Of a DNA stretch of 64,000 nt, positions 44,926-58,384 are shown piece after piece. The DNA is from Delphinus delphis (lineage: Eukaryota; Chordata; Mammalia; Artiodactyla; Delphinidae), in NCBI RefSeq assembly GCF_949987515.2, contig NC_082687.1, positions 26,004,132 to 26,068,131 on the forward strand, read 5' to 3'. The position numbers and the translations under genes are program-made. The notes beneath the pieces are model-generated. The model had not been told where the DNA came from and did no database searches. It was given only the letters and a program-made list of their open reading frames with translations. Position 1 is the first letter of the stretch; each line of letters opens with the position of its first letter.

Positions 44926-47900
44926 TCATCCCAGGGTTACCCTTCCTCCTCCCCATGTTCTAAAGTCGATTCTGTACATCTGCATCTTTATTCCTGTCCT
45001 GCTCCTAGGTTCTTCATGACCACTTTTTTTTTTTTTTAGATTCCATATATATGTGTTAGCATTTGGTATTTGTTTTTCTCTTTCTGACTTACTGTACTCT
45101 GTATGACAGACTCTAAGTCCATCCACCTCATTACAAATAACTCAATTTCATTTCTTTTTATGGCTGAGTAATATTCCATTGTATATATGGGCCACATCTT
45201 CTTTATCCATTCATCTATCGATGGACATTGAGGTTGCTTCCATGTCCTGCCTATTGTAAATAGAGCTGCAATGACAATTTGGTACATGAGTCTCTTTGAA
45301 TTATGGTTTTCTCAGGGTATATGCCCAGTAGTGGGATTGCTGGGTCATATGGTAGTTCTATTTTTAGTTTTCTAAGGACCCTCCATAAAGTTCTCCATAG
45401 TGGCTGTATCAATTTACACTACCACCAAGAGTGCAAGAGGGTTCTCTTTTCTCCACACCCACTCCAGCATTTATTGTTTGTAGATTTTTTGAAGATGGCC
45501 ATTCTGACCTGTGTGAGGTGATACCTCATTGTAGTTTTGATTTGCATTTCTCTAATCATTAGTGATGTTAAGCAATCTTTCATGTGTTTGTTGGCAATCT
45601 GTATATCTTCTTTGGAGAAATGTCTATTTAGGTCTTCTGCCCATTTTTGGATTGGGTTGTTTGTTTTTTAGATATTGAGCTGCCTGTGCTGCTTGTAAAT
45701 TTTGGAGATTAATGCTTTGTCAGTTGCTTTATTTGAAAATATTTTCTCCCATTCTGAGGGTTATCTTTTTGTCTTGTTTATGTTTTCCTTTGCTGTGCAA
45801 AAGCTTTTGTTTCATTGCGTCCCATGTGTCTATTTTTGTTTTTACTTCCATTTCTCTAGGACGTGGGTCAAAAAGGATCTTGCTGTGATTTATATCATAG
45901 AGAGTTCTGCCTGTGTTTTCCTCTAAGAGTTTTCTAATGTCTGGCCTAACATTTAGGCCTTTAATCCATTTTGAGTTTATTTTTGTGTATAGTGTTAGGG
46001 AGTGTTCTAATGTCATTCTTTTACATGTAGCTGTCCAGTTTTCCCAGAACCACTTATTGAAGAGGCTGTCTTTTCTCCATTGTATATTCTTGCTTCTTTT
46101 ATCAAAAATAAGGTGACCACATGTGTGTGGGTTTATGTCTGGGCTTTCTATTCTGTTCCATTGATCTACATTTCTGTTTTTATGCCAGGACCATACAGTC
46201 TTCATTACTGTAGTTTTGTAGTATAGTCTGAAGTCAGGGAGCCTGATTCCTCCAGCTCTGTTTTGGTTTCTCAAGATTGGTTTAGTTATTGAGGGTCTTT
46301 TGTGTTTCCATACAAATTGTGAAATTTTCTGTTCTAGTTCTGTGGAAAATGCCATCGGTAATTTGACAGGGATTGCATGGAATCTGTAGATTGCTTTGGG
46401 TAGAATAGTCATTTTCACAATGTTGATTCTTCCAATCCAAGAACATAGTATATCTCTCCATCTGTTTGTATCATCTTTAATTTCTTTCATCAGTGTCTTA
46501 TAGTTCTTTGCATAAAGGTCTTTTGTCTCCTTAGGTAGGTTTATTCTTGATATTTTATTCTTTTTTTTGCAATGGTAAACGGGAGTGTTTCCTTAACTTC
46601 TCTTTCAGATTTTGCATCATTAGTGTATAGGAATGCCAGAGATTTCTGTGCATTAATTTTGTATCCTGCTACTTTACCAAACTCATTGATTAGCTCTAGT
46701 AATTTTTTGGTAGCATCTTTAGGATTCTCTACATATAGGATCATGTCATCTGCAAACAGTGACAGTTTTACTTCCTTTCTGATTTTGATTCCTATTTTTT
46801 CTTTTTCTTCTCTGATTGCTGTGGCTAAAACTTCCAAAACTATGTTGAATAATAGTGGTGAGAGTGGGCAACCGTGTCTTGTTCCTGATCTTAGTGGAAA
46901 TGGTTTCAGTTTTCCACCATTGAGAATGATGTTGGCTGTCGGTCTGTCGTATATGGCCTTTATTATGTTGAGGTAAGTTCCTTCTATGCCTACTTTCTGA
47001 AGGGTTTTTTATCACAAATGAGTGTTGAATTTTGTCAAAAGCGTTTTCTGAATCCATTAAGATGATCATATGGTTTTTATGCTTCAGTTTGTTAATATGG
47101 TGTATCACATTGATTGATTTGCATATATTGAAGAATCCTTGAATTCCTGGGATAAACCCCACTTGACCATGGTGTATGATCCTTGTAATGTGCTGTTGGA
47201 TTCTGTTTGCTAGTATTTTGTTGAGGACTTTTGCATCTAAGTTCATCACAGATATTGCCCTGTACTTTTCTTTCTTTGTGACATCTTTGTCTGGTTTTGG
47301 TATCAGGGTGATTGTGGTCTTATAGAATGAGTTTGGGAGTGTTCCTACGTCAGCTCTATTTTGGAAGAGTTTGAGAAGGATAGGTGTTAGCTCTTCTCAA
47401 ATGTTTGATAGAATTCGCCAGTGAGGCTGTCTGGTCCTGGGCTTTTGGTTTTTGGAAGATTTTTAATCACAGTCTCAATTTCAGTGCTTCTGATTGGTCT
47501 TTTCATATTTTCTATTTCTTCCTGGTTCAGTCTTGGAAGGTTGTGCTTTTCTAAGAATTTGTCCATTTCTTCCAGGTGGTCCATTTTATTGACATACAGT
47601 TGCTTGTAGTAATCTCTCATGATCCTTTGTATGTCTGCAGTGTCAGCTGTTACTTCCCCTTTTTCGTTTCTAATTCTATTGATTTGAGCCTTCTCCTTTC
47701 TTTTCTTTATGAATCTGGCTAATGGTTTATCTATTTTGTTTATCTTCTCAGAGAACCAGCTTCTAGTTTTATTGATCTTTGCTATTGTTTCCTTCATTTC
47801 TTTTTCATTTATTTCTGATCTGATATTTATGATTTCTTTCCTTCTGCTATCTTTGGGGTTTTTGTTCTTCTTTCTCTAATTACTTTAGGTGTAAGGGTAG

Positions 47901-48840
47901 GTTGTTTATTTGAGATGTTTCTTGCTTCTTGAGGTAGGATTTTATTGCTATAAACTTCCCTCTTAGAACTGCTTTTGCTGCATCCAATAGGTTTTGTGTC
48001 ATCATGTTTTCATTGTCATTTGTTTATAGGTCTTTTTGATTTCCTCTTTGATTTCTTCAGTAATCTCTTGATTATTAAGTAGTGTATGGTTTAGCGTCCA
48101 TGTGTTTGTATTTTTTCCAGATTTTTTCCTGTTGTTGATATCTAGTGTCACAGCATTGTGATCAGAAAAGATACTTGATACAATTTCAATTTTCTTAAAT
48201 ATACCAAGGCTTGATTTGTGACCCAAGATATGATCTATCCTGGACAATGTTCCATGAGCACTTGAGAAGAAAGTGTATTCTGTTGTTTTTAGATGGAATG
48301 TCTTCCAAATATCAATTAACTCCATCTTGTTTAATGTGTCATATAAAGCTTGTGTTTCCACATTTATTTTCATTTTGAATGATCTGTCCATTGGTGAAAG
48401 TGGGGTGTTAAAGTCCCCTACTACTATTGTGTTACTGTCTATTTCCCCTTTTACAGCTGTTAGCACTTACCTTATGTATTCAGGTCCTCCTATGTTGGGT
48501 GCATAAATATTTACAATTGTTATATCTTCCTCTTGGATTGATCCCTTGATCATTGTGTACTGTCCTTCATTATCTCTTGAAATAGTCTTTAAAGTCTATT
48601 TTACCTGATACAAGAATTGCTACTCCAGGTTTCTTTTGATTTCCATTTGCATGGAATATCTTTTTCCATCCCCTCACTTTCAGTCTGTTTGTGTCCCTAG
48701 GTCTGAAGTGGCTCTCCTGTAGAGAGCATACATACAGGTCTTGTTTCTGTATCCATTCAAGCCAGTCTGTCTTTTGCTTGGAGGATTTAATCCATTTACA
48801 TTTAAGGTAATTATCGATATGTGTGTGCCTATTACAATTT
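44926..48840 (-). pseudogene. L1 copy 2 ORF2 remnant
   Basis: ORF2p carries the endonuclease and reverse transcriptase of L1. Frames in order: N-terminus LNVNGLN near 48800; endonuclease at 48466-48002 with GDFNTPLSPMD, TEYTFFSSAHGTLSRIDHIL and the SDHNAV catalytic block; RT start at 47797-47387 (KSPGPDSLTGEFYQ); RT core to 46746; the catalytic FADD box at 46837-46541 ([16 protein letters not shown]); the post-RT region at 46490-45729 ([20 protein letters not shown]); and the C-terminus at 45287-44926. The ATG appears mutated and there are at least five frame changes, so it is inactive. Confidence 0.93.
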
Positions 48841-48895
48841 TCTTAATTGTTTTGGGTTTGTTATTGTAGAACTTTTCCTTCTCTTGTGATTCCTG

Positions 48896-50000
48896 CCTAG
48901 AGAAGTTCCTTTAGTTTGTTGTAAAGCTGGTTTGGTGGTGCTGAATTCTCTTAGCTTTTGCTTGTCTGTAAAAGTTTTAATTTTTCTCTCAAATCTGAAT
49001 GTGATCCTTGCTGGGTAGAGTAATCTTGGTTTTAGGTTTTTCTCCATCTCTTTAAATATATCCTGCCACTCCCTTCTGGCTTGCAGAGTTTCTGCTGAAA
49101 GATCAGCTGTTATCCTTATGGGGATTCCCTTATGTATTATTTGTTTTTTAACCCTTGTTGCTTTTAATATTTGTTTTTTGCATTTAATTTTTTTTTTCTT
49201 TTTTTGTGGTACGCGGCCCTCTCACTGTTGTGGCCTCTCCCATTGCAGAGCATATGCTCCAGACATGCAGGCTCAGTGGCCATGGCTCACGGGCCTAGCC
49301 GCTCTGCAGCATGTGGGATCCTCCCGGACCCGGGCACGAACCCATGTCCCCTGTGTCGGCAGGCAGACTCTCAACCACTGAACCACCAGGGAAGCCCTGC
49401 ATTTAATTTTTGATAGTTTGATTAATATATGTCTTGGTGTGTTTCTCCTTGGATTTAACCTGTATGGGACTCTTTGCGTTACCTGGACTTGATTGACTAT
49501 TTCTTTTACCATATTAGGGAAGTTTTCAAGTCTAATCTCTTCAAATATTTTCTCAGTCCCTTTCTTTTCCTCTTCTTCTTCTGGGACCCCTATAATGTGA
49601 ATGTTGGTGTGTTTAATGTTGTCTCAGAAGTCTCTGAGACTGTCCTCCATTCTTTTCATTCTTTTTTCTTTATTGTGCTCTGCAGTAGTTATTTCCACTA
49701 TTTTATCTTCCAGGTCACGTGTCCATTTTTCTGCCTCAGTTATTCTGCTATTGATTCCTTCTAGAGAATTTTTAATTTCATTTATTCTGTTGTTCAACAT
49801 TGTTTGCTCTTTAGTTCTTCTAGGTCCTTGTTAAACATTTCTTGTACTTTCTCCATTCTCTTTCCAAGATTTTGGAGCGCCTTTACTGTCATTACTCTGA
49901 ATTCTTTTCCAGGTAGACTGCCTACTTCCTCGTCCTTTGTTTGGTCTGGTGGATTTTTATCTTGCTCCTTCATGTGCTGTGTGTTTCTTTGTCTTCTCAT
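48896..50000 (-). pseudogene. L1 copy 2 ORF1 remnant, interrupted by a SINE
   Basis: Starts with MRRQRNTQHMKEQDKNPP at 50000 and continues into a coiled coil (LGKRMEKVQEMFNKDLEEL). The C-terminal RNA-binding part lies on both sides of the SINE (about 49412-49512, and 48900-49190: KPRLLYPARITFRFERKIKT). A one-base insertion near 48908 shifts the frame just before the original TAG at 48896-48898. Confidence 0.88.
49193..49397 (-). mobile_element. tRNA-derived SINE inside L1 ORF1
   Basis: Short CHR SINE with its head at 49397 and T tail at the left. Perfect 14-bp duplications TGCATTTAATTTTT at 49179-49192 and 49398-49411. Confidence 0.96.
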
Positions 50001-52030
50001 TTTGCTTAATTTACTGTGTTTGGGGTCTCCTTTATGCAGGCTGAAGGTTTGTATTTCCCATTGTTTTTCGTGTCTGCTCCCAGTGACTAAGGTTTTTTCA
50101 GTGGGTTGCGTAGGCTTTCTTGTGGATGGGACTAGTGCCTTCATTGTGGTGGATGAGACTGGATCTTGTCTTTCTGGTGGGTAGGACCACGTTTGGTGGT
50201 GTGTTTTGGGGTGTCTGTGAACTTATTATGATTTTAGGCAGTCTCTCTGCTAATGGGTGGGGTTGTGTTCCTGTCTTGCTAGTTGTTTGGCATAGGGTGT
50301 CCAGCCCTGGAGGTTGCTGGTCGTTGAGTGGAGCTGGGTCTTAGCATTGAGATGGAGATCTCTGGGAGCACTTTTGCCGTTTGATATTATGTGGAGCTGG
50401 GAGGTCTCTGGTGGACCCATTTCCTGACCTCAGCGCTCCCACGTCAGAAGCACAGGCCTGACATCAGCTGGAGCACCAAGACCCTGTCAGCCACATGGCT
50501 CAGAAGAAAAGGGAGAAAAAAGAAAGAAAGGAAAAATAAAATAAAAGATATTAAAATAAATATTAAAAATTAAAAAAATTTAAAATTAATTTTAAAAAGA
50601 AAAAAAGGGAAAAGAGAAAGAAGAGAGCAACTAAACCAAAAAACAAATCCAGCAATTATAACAAGCACTAAAAAGTATACTAAAAAAAACACAAAACTAT
50701 CCAAAAAAAAAAAAAAAAAGGACAGACAGAATCCTAGGACTAATGGTAATAGCAAAGCTATACAGACAAAATCACACACAGAAGCATAAACATACACACT
50801 CAGAAAAAGAGAAAAAGGAAAAAAAAATATATATTGTTGTTCCCAAAGTCCACCACCTCAATTTTGGGATGATTCGTTGTCTACTCAGGTACTCCACTAA
50901 TTCAGGGTACATCAAGTTGATTGTGGAGATTTTATCCGCTGCTCCTGAGGCTGCTGGGAGAGATTTCCCTTTCTCTTCTTTGTTTGCACAGCTCCTGGGG
51001 TTCAACTTTGGATTTGGCCCTGCCTCTGCATGTAGGTGACCTGAGGGCGTCTGTTCTTTGCTCAGACAGGACGGGGTTAAAGGAGCAGCTGATTAGGGGG
51101 CTCTGGCTCACTCAGGCTGGGGAGAGGGAGGGGTACAGAATGCGGGGAGAGCCTGCTGTGGCAGAGGTCTGCATGCCATTGCAACAGTCTGAGGCATGGC
51201 ATGTGTTCTCCCAGGGCAGTTTTCCCTGGATCATGGGACCCTGGCAGTGGTGGGCTGCTCAGGCTCCCGGGAGGGGAGGTGTGGATAGTGACCTGTGCTC
51301 GCACACAGGATTCTTGGTGGCTGCAGCAGCAGCCTTAGCGTCTCATGCCCATCTCCAGGGCCCACACTGATACCCGTGGCTAGCGCAGTCTCTGGAGCTT
51401 GTTTAGGTGGTGTTCCGAATCCCCTCTCCTCGCGCACCGTGCAACAATGGTCTCTTGCCTCTTAGGCAGTTCCAGACTTTTTCCCAGACTCCCTCCCAGC
51501 TAGCTGTGGTGCACTATCCCCTTTCAGGCTGTGTTCACACAGCCAACCCCAGTCCTCTTCCTGGGATCCGACCTCTGAAGCCTGAGCCTCAGCTCCCAGA
51601 CCTCACCCCTCCGGCAGGTGAGCAAACAAGCCTCTCAGGCTGGTGAGAGCTGGTTGGTAATGATCCTCTGTGTGGGCATCTCTCCACTTTGCCCTCTGCA
51701 CCCCTGTTGCTGTGCTCTCCTCTGTGGCTCTGAAGCTTCCCCCCGCCCGCCACCCCCCATCTCCACCAGTGAAGGGGCTTCCTAGTGTGTGGAAACTTTT
51801 CTTCCTTCACAGCTCTCTCCCAGTGGTGCAGGTCCCGTCCCTGTTTTATCTTTTGCCCTACCCAGGTACGTGGGGAGTTTCTTGCCTTTTGGGAGGTCTG
51901 AGGTCTTCTGCCAGCATTCAGTAGGTGTTCTGTAAGAGTTGTTCCACGTGTAGATGTATTTCTGACATATTTGTGGGGAGGAAGGTGATCTCCACAGCTT
52001 CCTCTTCAGCCATCTTGAAGGTCTCCTACC
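50001..52030 (-). promoter_or_regulatory. L1 copy 2 5'UTR (internal promoter)
   Basis: About 2.0 kb upstream of ORF1. The distal part (50840-52030) is fairly GC-rich; the proximal part (50505-50720) is A-rich on the + strand, i.e. a long pyrimidine tract on the sense strand. The L1 5' end GACCTTCAAGATGG..GGAGATCACCTTCC-type start is shared with copy 1. Positions 50499-51861 form the candidate intron absent from copy 1. Confidence 0.8.
50499..51861 (-). other. Candidate 1,363-bp L1 5'UTR intron
   Basis: On the minus strand the donor reads ACCTGG then GTAGGGC at 51861, and the acceptor reads TTCTTCTGAG then CCATGTGG with AG at 50500-50499. A long T/C-rich tract precedes the acceptor. Copy 1 joins ACCTGG directly to CCATATGG at 38278/38277, exactly as removal of this segment predicts, with only one base of positional ambiguity. 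Confidence 0.65.
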
Positions 52031-52041
52031 CTTCTACTTTT

Positions 52042-53635
52042 GACTTGAATGCACTCATCTAATAAGACGTTCTTTATCCTTGCTTATAACAGGCCTCAGT
52101 GTCCAGGTCCCCTTTCATTTCCTGCATTCTACTTTTCATAAAGTTCTGCATATTTCATATTTTGTCCTCATATCCCACGTACCACAACTCCTGAAACATT
52201 TCCACTATATTCTCACTTTATTTTCTGAAATTCCTTCTACTTTCTTGCTCTGACAGAATCTTGGCTGCCCTCTGAGGATACTGCTAGCCCAGAAGCCCTT
52301 CTTGTTTTTCTTTTCATCAGTCCTCTTACCATGGTACTTGGAGATGGGCAGGTGTCCTCCTCCTTATTGTTCTCTTTCAGTGTATTTGCCCTCCCTTCTT
52401 CCCTTCCTAAAACTCACATCATCAGTTTATATAATCAACTATTGCTGTGATCTGCCTGCAACTGGATTGTTCTCAGTTCATTTCATCATTGGCTCATTGT
52501 CAATTTCCCACTACTTTCTTAATTTAGCAATTTAAGTGTATGTTTAGAAGAGTCTTTCACCCTGGATCTCAATTCCTTGAGCTCTGTTCTTTTAGATCTT
52601 GTCCTTTACCTTACCATAGCCATTAATTCCCATGCTTATTCTCAGACTTTTTCATTACCTGTAATTACAAGCCCCCCTCAAACTCAGTTTTATGCATTCA
52701 ACTAGTAGACTGCCAGCTTTTATTTTTTCTGGATCACTCCCTCTATTACCCCACCAGTAGCAATTCTTCAACCCCACTGGGACTTCCAATTCTACTATCT
52801 TTTCATTGTTCCTCCCTGTTTGGATTTCTTCTTTCCCTTCTTTGTACCATTTAAACTCCATGGTCATTCACCCTCTTGCATATAGGCTGACTTCCTTACC
52901 CTTTTTTTCTCACTTTGTTATATTCTCTTGACAAAACTATAATCCCAGTTAAATCCAACTCTCTTCCTATTCCTCTCCCGCAGTGTAAGGCTCTGTGTGG
53001 CTGGAAAAACATACAAGTGGGTCTCACTTTAAATTCATGGTCACTGACATTAGGGGGAACTCAATACTTTAAGGCCATCCTATTAAATGTTCCTAGTCCA
53101 TTCATTCTTCCACTCTCCTAGATGACATTTACTCTTTCTTCCATTTTCTCAAACCTCCAACTCTCTATATTCATTATCATTCTCAGCTGATGATCTATTT
53201 TCCAGTTTCATAGAGGAAATATAACATAGTAGGAAAAAGCTTCCACAAGCTGTGTCAAGAGTTACTTACTTGTTTCTGTTCTATATGCTTCATGTCTCCC
53301 ATACTCCCATCTAAGGTCAACCCCTCTAGGTCTTCACTAGATCTCATCCTCTCTTGCCTACACAAGACACAGCTCTAGTAATTCCTTCTGTCTTTCACTT
53401 ATCAGTTTTTTTGCACTCTACTAAATCTTTCCAATCAACATATACATATTTTGTTGAAGACACATGAGTAAGTTCTCATCAATGAATGTGGACAGAATGA
53501 TACATACTGCTTCTGGGCCTGAGCATTAGGCATTGGGCATTCATTTCTCCTTAAACTTCCCATTTTCCTCAATCTTGAACATGGAAATTTATGATTCAGT
53601 TTCAACCATGCAGACAATAACAACATCCAAGTTAA
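52042..53635. other. Unassigned pyrimidine-rich sequence
   Basis: About 1.6 kb, C/T-rich on the + strand, with many TTCCC and CTTTC words. It may be a very old LINE remnant. No gene recognised. Confidence 0.35.
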
Positions 53636-53868
53636 TGGTTCTCAACTGGGATGATTTTGCTCCACAGGGCAGATTTGGAAATATCTGGAGATATTTTTGT
53701 CATCAAAACTGGTCGGTGGAAGTGCTACTGGCATCTAGTGGGTAGAGACCAGGAATGCTGCTTAATATCCTACAGTGCTCATGACAGCCATTCCCCACCC
53801 TTCTCTCCAACAAAAAAAATCATCCAGCTCAAAATTTTTATAGTGCTATATTGAGAAACCCTGCCCTG
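53636..53868 (+). mobile_element. MER5A-like hAT DNA transposon
   Basis: GGTTCTCAACTGGGATGATT, CAGATTTGGAAATATCTGG, TGCTACTGGCATCTAGTGGG, CCAGGAATGCTGCTTAATAT and the end TTGAGAAACCCTGCC follow MER5A throughout. The ends are inverted (GGTTCTCAA / TTGAGAAACC). Non-autonomous, no coding capacity. Confidence 0.92.
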
Positions 53869-56575
53869 GGGGATGGTGAAACAATAAGACAGAAGGTCAT
53901 GGTCCCCTGAATGCCTGTGGGACTACCTTGTAAATGTAGACAGCTCACTTCAGGATTAAGGAAGAAACAAACTTCTATATTCTTAAGCTACTGTACTTTT
54001 GGGACTCTTTGTAATAGTAGCTTAGCCTTTACTTTAACTGATATATTCCATCACCTTTTGAAGTAAAGAACTACGCTGGGCTTCTCAGTTTAATATTTTG
54101 ATTGCACCGCAATACAGAGAACCATCCTGACATACTAATGCCTGTTTTATACTATCTAATGTCTTAAACTCAGCATTCTCTTTGGTTTGGCAGGATGTAA
54201 CAATATTTTTTAAATTGGAGAAATTGTTCCTGGATTTTCCAAGTTTGAAATTATGCCTGGTTGGTCTCAAATAATTGTTTAGCATTCATTCCTCAGATGC
54301 TCAGCAAAGGTGATTTTTATTGTGGAACAGTTTTCATGTAGATTCTCTGAGAAGAATAGCTACATCTGCAGCTATTCTTTTACTCAACTTGGGCCACAAT
54401 TGCTAGTTTAAAAAAAAGACATTGATACTTGCTGAGTTAGGAAACCTTAGCAAAGGTTAATTTATACAGGGGAATATTTGAAGTTATCATTCAGGTTTTC
54501 TGAGACTTCTGTTCATTTGCAACAAGGTGAGCATCATGGGATTGTTGACTCTTGGTTCCAGCTTGGAAAAGCACTCATTTTGATTCCTAACCTAGGTTTC
54601 CTGTTGTGGGTCTGTTCTTAGGGTATGATTTGAGATGTTTGATCTTCAAGGAAGCTGGAAGATTAGGACCCATATCACTCCAGCAAGGGAGACCAGAACC
54701 AGTGCAAAGCTGAGAGTTTGGTATTTGCTTACACCGTCTACCATTTCAATAGAAATAGGCACTTCCCTGTTGCTAATAGTAAAGACTCTCAAAGGGTAGA
54801 TTCCCCCAAGTGGGCAACAAAAGGATCTCAGTTTACCACATTCTAGGCTACCTTGTACCAAAGAGCAATAGAATAAGTCAACGATGCTGAATTGCAATAA
54901 ACCTACAAACCCATTCCTTTACTTGAAAACAATGGCATATAATTTTCATATAATACAGTACTACATATAAATGAGATTTTAAAAAACGTTATCTATAGGG
55001 GAGTATAAGTTGAAATGGGAGAGATGCTACCTGGTAGTTTTGTGACTGAAAAGGTGAATGAATTTTTATCATTTCGTCATGCAAAACATTTTTAGTGGCC
55101 TTACTAGAAAAAGGTAAATAATAACTCATACATAAAGGTTGTGTCAGAGTTTATAGACTAGACCCCTGGTAATGGATTCAACCTTTCCACAACAAATCAA
55201 AAGTATTGTTGTATGCTCACATGAATATACAACAGTCATTACCTTAAATTTAAAACTCACTATAAGCAGCAAACACGTAGAGCAGGATATGAAGGATGTA
55301 TTGTATCAGTGTGGTCTGCAGAGAATTTCTTCAAAAGGTTTTTGCTTTGTTGAAATATGTGTTGCAGTTCAAAGCTAAAGGGATTACTTCTGAATAGTCA
55401 TCATAGGGTTGATTACGTTTGTATATTATATTTAGCTGGACCCTGCAGGCTATTATTCCATTAGGTCTGCCGGTCCTGCTATTGTCACAAAGTTGATCAC
55501 CTAATGTTAAAAGACTGTGCTTTCTGTTGACCTTATCAAAATGTCTCAAAAGCCTTTGTTAACAAATAAAATTCAGGTTGTGTTTCATGAAAATGATTAA
55601 GAATACCATGTATGAAAACTGCTCGTATCTTATGGGTGATCTTAGCATTACGCCATTATTAGTGAGGAGATTATATTTTGCTTTAGTATTACAGCACAAT
55701 TCAATTTTAGTAGAAATAGTTCTTTTTCATGCTCATAGTAGACAGTCTCAGAGACTGATTTCCAAAAAACGGACAGAAGTCGCTCCCCCTCTCCCATGTA
55801 TTCAAATCACATAAAATTAACACCATGGAAGTAAGCCCAGTATATCAATATTAATACAGTGCTATATCTACAATGGCCTATTACAATGTGGTTTTAGAAG
55901 GTAACTGTACTGAGGAGAACAGAGTATATACACTGAAAATTTGTCATTCATACTTGATAATCAGAAAATCACTTTAAATAAATAAAAATTTAACTGCTTA
56001 TCTTCTAGACAGTGTTATGTAGTTTCATTCATTTAATCACAACAGTTGGAAAATTTTAAAGAAACAAGTTGAATATATATTCTTATAAGTCCCGAGTCCA
56101 ATTGCCAATATAAGGCATATTTTGATCATCTTGACTTTTAACCTATGTCATTAGGAATTAATGACAAAGTAACAAAATGAAAGTATATTTTTGATAAAGA
56201 TATTGACAGGGATGGTTTTATTATTTCAAATAGCCTGTATAAAATTTTCACTAGACTCACAAAATCTGTTCTTTGGGAACAAAGATGATTTTGAAGCTAT
56301 CTCAATTGAACAGCTCATCTTTGAATTATGTTCCCAGAAGTAGGATTGGCACAGACTCCCGTGTCCTTTTTGGCATGGTCCTCCTTGTAACTGATGGTGT
56401 GTAAAATGGCTGGTCAGGGATATAGCCTGTGAGCCTGGAGCACAGCCAGATACACATTATGGCCTCATTGGCACTGTTCTCTCATCAACTGAACTTTTTA
56501 GCAAGTGGAAGTTTCCTAATATTTCTTGTACTTGCTTGCCTTTAGCCACCCCACTTGTTACAATAGAGAAGGCCT
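53869..56575. other. Long unassigned AT-rich stretch
   Basis: No transposon, RNA or exon recognised in 2.7 kb. An 83-codon minus-strand frame at 54646-54897 has a hydrophobic C-terminus but no recognised homologue and no supporting signals. Confidence 0.35.
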
Positions 56576-57035
56576 TGCGTATCAGTCAGGAGGAAGCAGA
56601 TGGCACATTCAACTGGGATTTTGAAGAGATGTTAATGAGGGGCTATTAAGAGATGAGGGCAGGGCTAGAATGACAAGAGATCCTGAGGCACCCAGTGACT
56701 GCCAGTGGAGGGATGCTATCCCATTATCTTCCCCAGGCTGAAGGTAAAGGGGGACAGGATGGTGTTATTGGACCCTGAGTGAGGGATGGAAGTTTAGAAC
56801 AGTGCTCATCCAACTGAACCTAGAAGCAGCGGTTGTAGTGTCACAGCTGTCAGAACTCAGCTGAAGTCAGGGCCTAAGGAATAATTCCTGACCTTTCCAC
56901 CTCCTAACCTCCGATCCCCTGCTGATGACTCCCTTTAGATAAATCCAAACCAGGAAGACAGCAGGCAAGTTAACCTGTGAGATGCAGTCTGAAATCAGTC
57001 TCCTGGGACACAGAGCAAAGTGGGAGAATGGATCT
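56576..57035. repeat. Possible old interspersed repeat
   Basis: TATCAGTCAGGAGGAAGCAG followed by CAACTGGGATTTTGAAG and a later GGGACACAGAGCAAAGTGGG pattern resembles a mammalian repeat I cannot name. Low certainty. Confidence 0.3.
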
Positions 57036-57037
57036 TG

Positions 57038-57056
57038 TGGTGTGTGTGTGTGTGTG
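57038..57056. repeat. (TG)n microsatellite
   Basis: Short TG run. Confidence 0.85.
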
Positions 57057-58380
57057 GTGTCAAATTGCATATAATAATCACAAAGTGCAAATGTCACCAG
57101 TTTGGTGATGTGAAGCATGGTTTAAGTGTCAACATACTTGATGCTAGTATATGATTTGATATTTCTCTTTTCCTTGTCTTTCTTTCCCCTTTCTCTTTTT
57201 CTCCTCCTTGCCCCCCTGTTTTTTTGTGTTTTTTTTTATAATACTGGTTTGTCATTCATGGTACTTCTCATTTACAGTCTATAAAAACTCTATGAACCGA
57301 AGACTGAGATTACAGAGTTAATCCCACTTTCCCATAAAAACAAACAAAACAAAAACCACCACCAAAACCAACCAAAACAACCCCAAAAAACAAAACCATA
57401 CAAGTTTTATTAGTAATACTTTCCTATTTTCTGTTAACAAACAAAAAGGTAATTTCTTCCAACTGTGTTTTGAAGCAGAAGTCATGATGTGGTTATTCTA
57501 TATCTGATGAGTATAAGAGTCAAGATATAAACACTTTTAAGGCAGAACACATCAAGTTTGGGTAGACTCTCTTAAGTGTCAAAAACTGACATGTGACCTT
57601 TCATATTACAGGTTCTGGTATACAGCAATTCCCTTTTCAAAGGTTCTTGTTCATATATGAAGCCTATTAAAATTTGTACAAGGATCAGAAGTATATTTGA
57701 ACTCAAAATTATAGGTTCTTTCCCCTCCCTTAAGCATCATTATTGTAAATAGAATGGAGCCAGACTTGGATGAAGCATTGAAGAGATCACATTGACACAG
57801 AATTATCCTGAGTTTCTTTTTCAAGATATCTAAACTTTTAATGAGAGTATCTTATTCACATCTGTCAGTCTGTTCAGACACTGAATACTTTCTTAAGATA
57901 AATAAATATAGTGTTGATGTCTTCATACAGTTTTTAAAATTTCTCCAATTAATGCCACATTACAAATTCTGCAGTTTTTCTAGTCAAGATGGAATAACCA
58001 AAATCAGAGTACCCTCTTTCCTGAAACATCTCCCCTTCCCCCCAAAAAATGCCCTAAGTCTCAGACCCCACTCTAGACCTAGCAAATCAGAATCTGCATT
58101 TTAAAAGAACACCAAGGTCATCTGTTTGCTCACTAAAGTTTGAGACCCTTTGTTTTGTATAACCTTCCTCTTATTTATACCTACTATTTAAGGTAGGAGC
58201 AAAATAGCCTGTTTGGTAAAAAGAGGAAGGATAGCTGCTTGTCTTTTGTTCAGTTGCAACATTCAGATCATGAGTAAAAATTAAATTCATTTCCATGGAT
58301 TAAGAGTGTATTTTGTATGAGGGAATGTGATAGAACTTTAAAACATTTTTTAAATTAAAAAAATTTCATATCCTAACTAT
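57057..58380. other. Unassigned intergenic sequence
   Basis: Includes an AAACAAAACAAAAACC low-complexity tract at 57338-57405. No gene recognised. Confidence 0.4.
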
Positions 58381-58384
58381 TGTC

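Larger units (their letters stand above)
44671..52030 (-). mobile_element. L1 copy 2: near full-length LINE-1
   Basis: A complete L1 layout on the minus strand: 5'UTR from about 52030, ORF1 (50000-48896), ORF2 (48840-44926) and a short 3'UTR ending in a T tract at 44668-44676 (sense poly(A)). The flanks CCTTTCTACTTTT (44659-44671) and CCCTTCTACTTTT (52029-52041) are target duplications, so this is one retrotransposition event of about 7.4 kb. Frameshifts in both ORFs and a SINE in ORF1 mean it cannot move now. Confidence 0.95.

Noticed and set aside
45303..50344. Plus-strand hydrophobic open frames in the 45-50 kb and 35-38 kb regions
   Set aside because: They are antisense readings of L1 ORF1/ORF2; the T-rich complement gives Phe/Leu/Ile-rich chance peptides.
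54646..54897. 83-codon minus-strand frame with a hydrophobic end
   Set aside because: No recognised homology, no start context, splice or repeat support; the length is possible by chance in AT-rich DNA.
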